This document shows positions 58,827 through 64,000 of a stretch of 64,000 nucleotides of DNA, one piece after another. Position 1 is the stretch's first letter. Each line of letters opens with the position of its first letter. This DNA comes from Armatimonadota bacterium. GTDB taxonomy: Bacteria > Armatimonadota > DTGP01 > JAKQQT01. The notes beneath the pieces were generated by a model. The model did no database searches. It was not told the origin of the DNA and saw only the letters and a list, made by a program, of their open reading frames with translations. The DNA lies in contig DASXVS010000071.1 in the NCBI GenBank assembly GCA_036504095.1, positions 248,001-312,000 of the forward strand, given 5' to 3'. The position numbers and the translations under genes were made by a program.

Positions 58827-58848
58827 TTTATATCTACAGTTCACTGTA
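58827..58848 (-). promoter_or_regulatory. Candidate cimA promoter with overlapping palindrome
   Basis: TATAAA at 58827-58832 (minus strand) is next to a near-perfect palindrome TACAGT-TC-ACTGTA at 58835-58848, which would lie in the spacer or -35 region and so could be an operator. No good -35 hexamer is found at the usual distance. Confidence 0.4.
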
Positions 58849-59168
58849 CATCCCGTCTTGCGAGTGCTGTTCATTACTTATAACACAACACGGGGGGCCC
58901 TTGCAAAGCACCGTGGGACAAGTCTGATGCTTTGGGTGTGAGGTTGGTTTGCGGGGGGCCGCGTCGAAAGCGATCGCGCGGTCGCCGCGTGGGAAGGTGG
59001 TCTTTCGGTCTTGCCTGGTCTAAAATCAGAACTGGCCACTTGGTGCTCTTTGGGAAGCACAGGTGTGTTCTGTCGGCAGTGCGGAGCGCCCACGCCTTGA
59101 CAGCGTGGTCGCGGGTTCGCGCGCCTCGCAGCATGCCCCGCATTTTTCTCGGGGAAAGGTATCATCCA
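58849..59168. other. Intergenic region, 320 bp
   Basis: Between the divergent cimA leader and the SGNH hydrolase gene. It has a TATAAG-like element on the minus strand around 58880 and several GC-rich stems, but I see no tRNA, known riboswitch or ORF that I can support. A purine-rich GGGGAAAGG at 59151-59159 belongs to the SGNH gene's start. Confidence 0.5.
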
Positions 59169-61073
59169 TTGAGTTCGATATTTCGCGTAAGACTGTGTTA
59201 CATTCTGGCCTGTGTTCTGTTAGCCGGCGCCCCGTCCGTCGCGGATGCGGCGAAGACGTCCGGTTTGATCGTTGTCGTATTGGGATCGTCAACGGCCTGG
59301 GGTGCTGGGGCGACGCCGATCACTCAGGCGTGGTCCTACCGGTACGGGGCCTATCTTCAGGGGCTCGATCCTAGCAATCGATTTATCAACCTCGCCGTGT
59401 CGGGCTACACCACCTACCACGTTCTGCCGACTGGAACCCCGCCTCTCACAGGGCGGCCCTCTCCCGATCCACAGCACAATATCACTGCAGCCCTGGCCCT
59501 CCACCCGGACGCGGTGATCGTGAATCTTCCTTCCAACGATACGTCGATGGGGTTTTCGGCCGCCGAGCAGGAGGCCAACTACAGAACCATTGCCCGGGTG
59601 GCGGGTGAGGCGAACGTTCCGATCTGGATCGCCACATCCCAGCCCCGCAATATGACGCTGATTATGCGAAACACCCAGAAGGAAGTGCGCGATTGGATTC
59701 GCATGATTTACGGTCAGCGGTCGGTCGATTTCTGGACAACCGTCGCGCGGCCCGACGGCACTATCGCCTCGGGCTATGACAGTGGAGATGGCATTCATTT
59801 GAACAATGCCGGGCACGACGTTCTGTACCGCCGCGTCATCGCGGCGGGCATACCGGAACTGCTCGCACGAACCACAACCACGGCGGTGAACGATCCCTAT
59901 GGCGACCTGGACGGAGATGGAGCGGTTACCGACGCCGATGTCGCCCTGATGACCAGGTACCTGGCCGATCCGACGCAGCTCACCGCGGCGCAGCAGGATC
60001 GCATTCGTCGGTATGGTGACGTAGCCAATGTCGTGAACCAGACAACCATCGGCAACGGGGTCGTCGACTCAAACGACACGATGAGGCTGCTGCTGCTCTC
60101 CGGCGGACAGATCGACGCCGGCACCGCCGGGCCTGTTCGTCAGGACTATGGCGATGTGAATGGCGACGGCCACGTAGACATCGTCGATGCCCTCCTCGTC
60201 AGCCGATCCATGGCCGGGCTGGTGACGGACCCGGCCATCCTCGAACGAATCCACACGCGCGGCCTTGGTGACGTCTCGCCAACGGTGCCGTCCGTGACCT
60301 TCGGAGACGGTACAATCGACTCGAAGGATCTCACGGTCCTCACGGCGCGGGCGGCCGGCAACGATGCCAACCCGCCGGCCTACGTGGACTATTGGCCGCT
60401 GCACGTCGCCGATCCGGCCGCACCGCTGATCAAACCCGACCTCGTGGTGGCAACGGACATCTCGGGCCTCACCGGTGACGCTAACCATCAGGTGCGCTTT
60501 GTCACGGATGCCGTGGAAGAGCGTCGCGGCTACACCGTGACGAGGATTGCCGGAAGCGACGGCAGCGTTCTCGCCGCATTCAAGGGGATCGACGGCAGCA
60601 TTTACGCCCTCTACGTGGATTATCCGCAGGCGTTCGGTGACCACCGCCTCGAATTCATGTCCCCATTGAAACTCCTGGACGCGTCCGCCGCTCGCGGGCC
60701 CGCAGCGCCCTGGGCGGCAAGCACCACGGGGGCATTTTCCGGCATTCCTTCGCAGTCCGTGATCGCAACGGGAACGGTTCTGGACCGCGCTGACCACTAT
60801 ACGCCCGCGGCAGGGGACTTTACGATCGTCGCGCCCGGTTCGACCTGGTCAAAGGCGGTGCGCGCGCGCCTCGACATCGCGCTGTTGCGCGGTGACTGGG
60901 GCACGATGGACATGCAGCAGGCGTTCTTCTATGAGTTTGCGCCGTTCATCGGGGTGGTCGAGCGCGCGCAGTCGCCGTACCGTGGCAGCCTAGCCGCAGC
61001 AACGGACCGCCCGGACCTCGTTGTCAACGAGATCACCTCCAGAGGCATCCAGTACACCCGCACTGCGCCGTAG
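59169..61073 (+). CDS. SGNH/GDSL-type hydrolase with dockerin-like repeats
   Basis: Exported protein of 634 aa from TTG 59169, with GGGGAAAGG before it; an ATG at 59133 is an alternative. After a signal peptide (YILACVLLAGAPSVADA) comes an SGNH esterase/lipase domain. Its block I is VVVLGSSTAWGAG (Ser nucleophile region, GSS in place of GDS), block III is NLPSNDTS and block V is DGIHLNNAGH with the catalytic Asp and His. Two EF-hand-like, dockerin-type calcium repeats follow (YGDLDGDGAVTDADVALMTR, YGDVNGDGHVDIVDALLV, and a third FGDGTIDSKDL). The C-terminal region is beta-rich. It probably acts on an extracellular ester or glycan, anchored by dockerin-like contacts. Confidence 0.85.
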   Translation: MSSIFRVRLCYILACVLLAGAPSVADAAKTSGLIVVVLGSSTAWGAGATPITQAWSYRYGAYLQGLDPSNRFINLAVSGYTTYHVLPTGTPPLTGRPSPDPQHNITAALALHPDAVIVNLPSNDTSMGFSAAEQEANYRTIARVAGEANVPIWIATSQPRNMTLIMRNTQKEVRDWIRMIYGQRSVDFWTTVARPDGTIASGYDSGDGIHLNNAGHDVLYRRVIAAGIPELLARTTTTAVNDPYGDLDGDGAVTDADVALMTRYLADPTQLTAAQQDRIRRYGDVANVVNQTTIGNGVVDSNDTMRLLLLSGGQIDAGTAGPVRQDYGDVNGDGHVDIVDALLVSRSMAGLVTDPAILERIHTRGLGDVSPTVPSVTFGDGTIDSKDLTVLTARAAGNDANPPAYVDYWPLHVADPAAPLIKPDLVVATDISGLTGDANHQVRFVTDAVEERRGYTVTRIAGSDGSVLAAFKGIDGSIYALYVDYPQAFGDHRLEFMSPLKLLDASAARGPAAPWAASTTGAFSGIPSQSVIATGTVLDRADHYTPAAGDFTIVAPGSTWSKAVRARLDIALLRGDWGTMDMQQAFFYEFAPFIGVVERAQSPYRGSLAAATDRPDLVVNEITSRGIQYTRTAP

Positions 61074-61126
61074 CACCGCGCGCAGCCTGGGCAGCGGCCC
61101 CGAACACGGCCGGCGGCAGGAAGAAA

Positions 61127-61161
61127 GAGGCTTGAGAACGGCATCGCCGTTCTCAAGCCTC
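61127..61161. terminator. Bidirectional terminator between SGNH hydrolase and the ABC ATPase
   Basis: GAGGCTTGAGAACGGC at 61127-61142 pairs perfectly with 61146-61161 (16 bp, 3-nt loop). On the minus strand it is followed by TTTCTTCC, which suits an intrinsic terminator for the ABC gene; on the plus strand the U-run is weak. Confidence 0.85.
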
Positions 61162-61184
61162 AATTCTCATATCCCAATTCCGCC

Positions 61185-62291
61185 CTAGAAGATCGCCTGC
61201 TCTGTTTCGCGGTCGAACGCGTGAGTGCGGTCGATGTCCACAACGAAGTCGGTGTTTGCCTGTTCCTTGAGCGGGGTCTCTGAATCGACGTCCGCGACGA
61301 TCGGGTGGTTGCCCGCCATCAGGTAAAGGTACGCGCGGTCGCCCATAATTTCACGGACATCAACGAGGGCGGTGAACTCGTTGCCCGTGCCATTCACCAG
61401 ATCCGGTCGCGTGACTTTCGCAAAGATATCGCTTGGGCGAACGCCCCACACGATCTCCTTGCCCACGTAAGCCTTGAGGCTTTCGGCGAGCCTGCCTACC
61501 GGCTTCACCTTGATGGCGCCGGCATTGAAAACCGCGGCGCCGCCCTCGTCCTCAACCTTGCCGTAGACGAAGTTCATGGCGGGGCTGCCGATAAATCCGG
61601 CGACAAACATGTTGACTGGCTGGTTGTAAAGGCTCAACGGCGAGTCAACCTGCTGGATCACGCCGTCCTTCATGACCGTGATGCGGTCACCCATCGTCAT
61701 GGCTTCCACCTGGTCGTGCGTCACATAGATGGTGGTCACGCCGAGACGTCGGTGCAGCTTGATAATCTCGGACCGGGTCTGCACGCGAAGTTTGGCGTCG
61801 AGGTTGGAGAGCGGTTCGTCCATCAGGAAGACGAGCGGCTGGCGGACGATGGCGCGGCCCAGGGCGACGCGTTGGCGCTGGCCGCCGGAAAGCGCCTTGG
61901 GCTTGCGGTCCAGCAACTGCTCCAACCCGAGCATGCGGGCGACTTCATCAACGCGGGTCTTGATCTCCTGCCGCGGCACCTTGCGGAGCTTGAGGCCGAA
62001 GGCCATGTTGTCAAACACGGTCATGTGCGGATAGAGGGCGTAATTCTGGAAGACCATCGCGATGTCGCGGTCTTTCGGGGATACGTCATTGACGAGGCGT
62101 TCGCCGATGTAGATCTCGCCGTCCGTGGGCTCTTCCAGGCCGGCAATCATGCGGAGCGCGGTGGTTTTTCCGCAACCCGAGGGACCAACGAAGACCATGA
62201 ATTCGCCGTCCTTGATGTCGAGGTTCATCTTGTTGACGGCGGTGATGGTCTTGAAGGACTTGGTGAGTTCCTTCAGTGTAACTGTTGCCAT
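61185..62291 (-). CDS. MsmK/UgpC-type sugar ABC transporter ATP-binding protein
   Basis: ATPase subunit of 368 aa, the type that energises several carbohydrate ABC importers. The start ATG 62291 has AGGAGG. Walker A is [11 protein letters not shown], the signature is [14 protein letters not shown], Walker B is [16 protein letters not shown] and the His switch is [13 protein letters not shown]-terminal TOBE domain begins at about residue 245 ([12 protein letters not shown]). The long upstream in-frame extension is repeat-derived and not part of the protein. No permease or binding protein is adjacent, so it is probably a shared ATPase, as MsmK is in other bacteria. Confidence 0.93.
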   Translation of the reverse strand: MATVTLKELTKSFKTITAVNKMNLDIKDGEFMVFVGPSGCGKTTALRMIAGLEEPTDGEIYIGERLVNDVSPKDRDIAMVFQNYALYPHMTVFDNMAFGLKLRKVPRQEIKTRVDEVARMLGLEQLLDRKPKALSGGQRQRVALGRAIVRQPLVFLMDEPLSNLDAKLRVQTRSEIIKLHRRLGVTTIYVTHDQVEAMTMGDRITVMKDGVIQQVDSPLSLYNQPVNMFVAGFIGSPAMNFVYGKVEDEGGAAVFNAGAIKVKPVGRLAESLKAYVGKEIVWGVRPSDIFAKVTRPDLVNGTGNEFTALVDVREIMGDRAYLYLMAGNHPIVADVDSETPLKEQANTDFVVDIDRTHAFDRETEQAIF

Positions 62292-62369
62292 TGTGCCTCC
62301 TGAGGAGGAGCAGTCGGAAGACGCGAGGCAGAAGACAGGAGACGAAGCGATGCGGGCACCGCTACGTTC

Positions 62370-62397
62370 TACTGACTGCTGACTACTGACTACTGGC
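62370..62397. repeat. Heptamer repeat (TACTGAC)-type, about four units
   Basis: TACTGAC, TGCTGAC, TACTGAC and TACTGGC run in sequence at 62370-62397, a period-7 array upstream of the ABC ATPase gene, like the 34704-34752 array in unit size though not in sequence. Confidence 0.8.
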
Positions 62398-62472
62398 TGC
62401 TTCTGGATGCCGGGCCGGCGGGTTCGTCCGCACGTCCCCAACGGGGAAGCCCGGCGTGGCCCATTATCATAG

Positions 62473-62501
62473 ATTTAAGGGGCCATGCGTATTGTGTACA
62501 A
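62473..62501 (-). promoter_or_regulatory. Candidate promoter for the ABC ATPase gene
   Basis: On the minus strand TTGTAC at 62496-62501 and TTAAAT at 62473-62478 are separated by a 17-nt spacer. It would place the heptamer repeat array in the leader. The rest of 62292-62614, between the two genes, has no other feature that I can support. Confidence 0.4.
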
Positions 62502-62614
62502 AGCGCTGCGGCTAATGGAAATGGTGGCCGGCCGTTAGAAGCTGCTACGCGACGCACGCCGGTTCAAACGCATATCGGGGCGAATGAGGGCGGTGGCGCT
62601 GCCTCGTGCGACCG

Positions 62615-63877
62615 TCACCAGACGCGCATCAGCAGGCCCGTGAGGAGTTTCGGATAAAAGAACGTGGATTTCTGAGGCATCGTCTCGCCGCCGAGGGCGA
62701 TCACCCTCACCGCGTCGGTTGGCGTGTGCTTCAGGAGGAACGCGAAAGCGGCGCCGTTCGCGACGGATTGAATCGCCTCGGCCGGATCGCGCGTGTAACT
62801 GATATGCGGGCTCTCGCCGGAACCCAGCCCCAGCACACGGGCCATAACGATGCCGTGCAGGATCGACACATCCAGGGACCGCCACGCTTTGCTGTGTTTG
62901 CCCTCGATACGGTCGCCGATTTCCTCCGGACGCCACGGCGTAAGCAGGTAATTCCCCTGACCTGCCGCCAGCATCCCGATCGCGATGCCTTCGCTCGCTT
63001 CCATCGCTTCCTCGACCTCGCGAGGTGAATCGAATGTCTCGATGGCGAAGAACTCGTCCAGCGACTCGATGACGGCGTCGAACTCGGTTGAGATGCCGGT
63101 CACGATTCGGTGCGTCGGCAAGACCAGCAGCTCCGGATCGTCCATCGCCGCCAGGGTCATCATCGCGTAATCCCACGGGCCGGGCCCCGCAGTTGCGTTC
63201 AGATCCCTCTTCACCCCCAGCGATGCCGTGTATCGGTGATGGCCATCCGCGATGATAACCTGCCGTTCTTTGAGGTCGGCCTGGATCGCGGCGATGGCCG
63301 CGGGATGGTCTATCCGCCAGACGCGATTGCGCTCCCCGGTCGGCAGGGTTACGTCCGCGATGGGCTCGCCCTGTGAATTTTCCCTCAACGCGGCGCGGAA
63401 GGTCTCGCCGTTGCCGAGGGTAAGGCCGAACAGCGGCTCGAAGTTAGCCCTGGTCGTCTCGATCAGGCGCTGGCGGTCATCCTTCGGCCCCTGGAGTATC
63501 TGCTCGTGCGGGAGGATGACCGCCTCGTCCCACTCATGCAGCCGGCACGCGCACACCAGATGACTGCGGCGGTACGCCTTGCCACGCCATTCGAAGTCCT
63601 GCGCGAGCACATACAGGCAAGGCCGGTCGTCCTGGATCAAAACGCCCTCGCGGCGCCACTGCTCGAAACGGTCGCGCGCGCGGGTGTAGCGGTTGTCGGC
63701 GCCGGTATCGCCTTCTCTCGAGGGCGCCAGGGTCAACTGGACACCGCTGAACGGCTCCGCGGCCAGGCGGGCACGCTCCGCCTCCTTGATCACGTCATAG
63801 GGCGGCACGACCACGCTCTTGAGCGGGACGACGTCCGGGTTGTAGCGCACAGCGGCGAAGGGTTGAATATCTGGCAT
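62615..63877 (-). CDS. DUF1015-family protein
   Basis: A 420-aa protein of the DUF1015 (COG4198) family, whose role is unassigned. The start matches the family closely: MPDIQPFAAVRYNPDVVPLK, then SVVVPPYDVI. The mid-region ILPHEQILQGPKDDRQRLIE and the block VIIADGHHRYTASL, with a conserved DGHHR core, are the most typical stretches. No signal peptide or membrane helix is visible. It is next to the tail of another minus-strand gene, so it is part of a longer operon extending beyond the right edge. Confidence 0.92.
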   Translation of the reverse strand: MPDIQPFAAVRYNPDVVPLKSVVVPPYDVIKEAERARLAAEPFSGVQLTLAPSREGDTGADNRYTRARDRFEQWRREGVLIQDDRPCLYVLAQDFEWRGKAYRRSHLVCACRLHEWDEAVILPHEQILQGPKDDRQRLIETTRANFEPLFGLTLGNGETFRAALRENSQGEPIADVTLPTGERNRVWRIDHPAAIAAIQADLKERQVIIADGHHRYTASLGVKRDLNATAGPGPWDYAMMTLAAMDDPELLVLPTHRIVTGISTEFDAVIESLDEFFAIETFDSPREVEEAMEASEGIAIGMLAAGQGNYLLTPWRPEEIGDRIEGKHSKAWRSLDVSILHGIVMARVLGLGSGESPHISYTRDPAEAIQSVANGAAFAFLLKHTPTDAVRVIALGGETMPQKSTFFYPKLLTGLLMRVW

Positions 63878-63930
63878 AAAGGGCTATCCGATGCGCGAGC
63901 GGGTCAGTGAGCCTAAGAGTGTTGACGTCC

Positions 63931-64000
63931 TCACTGGAAAAGAAGGTCAATGAGGTGGTGGCCTTCGGGCACCACGAAGTTCGTGTCGCGCATGCCGCGC
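63931..64000 (-). CDS. C-terminal end of an unidentified gene (cut by window edge)
   Basis: The minus strand has an open frame from the right edge to a TGA at 63931-63933. It encodes RGMRDTNFVVPEGHHLIDLL and then two residues. Only 22 residues are visible, too few to identify a family. It is on the same strand as the DUF1015 gene, 53 nt ahead of its start, so it is likely the upstream member of the same operon. Confidence 0.5.
   Translation of the reverse strand, partial: RGMRDTNFVVPEGHHLIDLLFQ

Noticed and set aside
1-64000. In-frame UGA codons marking selenoprotein genes
   Set aside because: No gene in the window appeared to continue past a TGA with family homology on both sides; this was a visual check and not a search.

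Overview
Organism. The window is GC-rich chromosomal DNA with many GTG and TTG starts. It carries a zwf-opcA-pgl cassette, PEP-CTERM and dockerin-like extracellular proteins, three PilT-type ATPases, a WecA-type phosphoglycosyltransferase, MEP-pathway ispH and an alaS / ruvX / mltG / yqeG block. I infer a free-living bacterium of the Armatimonadota or Chloroflexota type, Armatimonadota being my best guess. The phylum is inferred from gene content only and there is no rRNA to confirm it. Almost all of the window is housekeeping or envelope-related.

Layout, first half. 1-3216: oxidative pentose-phosphate genes, with zwf cut by the left edge. 3256-8009 (minus): a YgjP-like metallopeptidase, a PhyH-type dioxygenase, and a little-known block of a STAS-like protein, a TPR protein, a 424-aa orphan and a 57-aa secreted peptide. 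8210-9375 (minus): family-4 uracil-DNA glycosylase and a HIT protein. 9475-17922 (plus): MarC, IspH, a PEP-CTERM protein, MiaA, a double-ACT protein, a GT9 glycosyltransferase and a GH18-deacetylase-GT2 fusion. 17975-19863: tRNA-Ser(CGA), an orphan degenerate response regulator and WecA. 20090-28160: PilT1, LeuS, a GH19 endolysin and an excisionase-like gene lying 3' of a selenocysteine tRNA, then tandem PilT2 and PilT3. 28244-29953: a NicO-type Ni/Co exporter.

Layout, second half. 30243-33710: a short division cluster (rsmH, ftsL, ftsI). 33789-38427: EamA transporter, PIG-L-like protein, H+-pyrophosphatase and IscX. 38695-46095 (minus): SDR, YqeG, MltG, RuvX, a phosphatase-superfamily membrane protein and AlaS. 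46428-49230 (minus): a soluble zinc anti-sigma factor, an ECF-like sigma factor with two C-terminal helix-turn-helix segments, and a PSP1 protein. 49397-55479 (plus): free-methionine-R-sulfoxide reductase and a sugar cluster (two Gfo/Idh/MocA dehydrogenases, MFS, ManC, RpiA). 55556-58820 (minus): TrmFO and CimA, the latter behind a leader with a short ORF and hairpins. 59169-64000: an SGNH hydrolase with dockerin-like repeats, a MsmK/UgpC-type ATPase, a DUF1015 protein and the tail of one more gene.

Most notable. (i) A clear tRNA-Sec, with an excisionase-like and an endolysin-like gene on its 3' side, the place where elements that use selC insert. (ii) Several families of dispersed inverted or heptameric repeats between genes; in two genes (the membrane phosphatase-like protein and trmFO) repeat sequence appears to be part of the reading frame. 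(iii) A sigma factor with a second region-4-like segment, paired with an anti-sigma factor that lacks a membrane anchor. (iv) A secreted peptide / unknown / TPR block that could be a signalling unit. No CRISPR array, transposase or intact prophage was seen.
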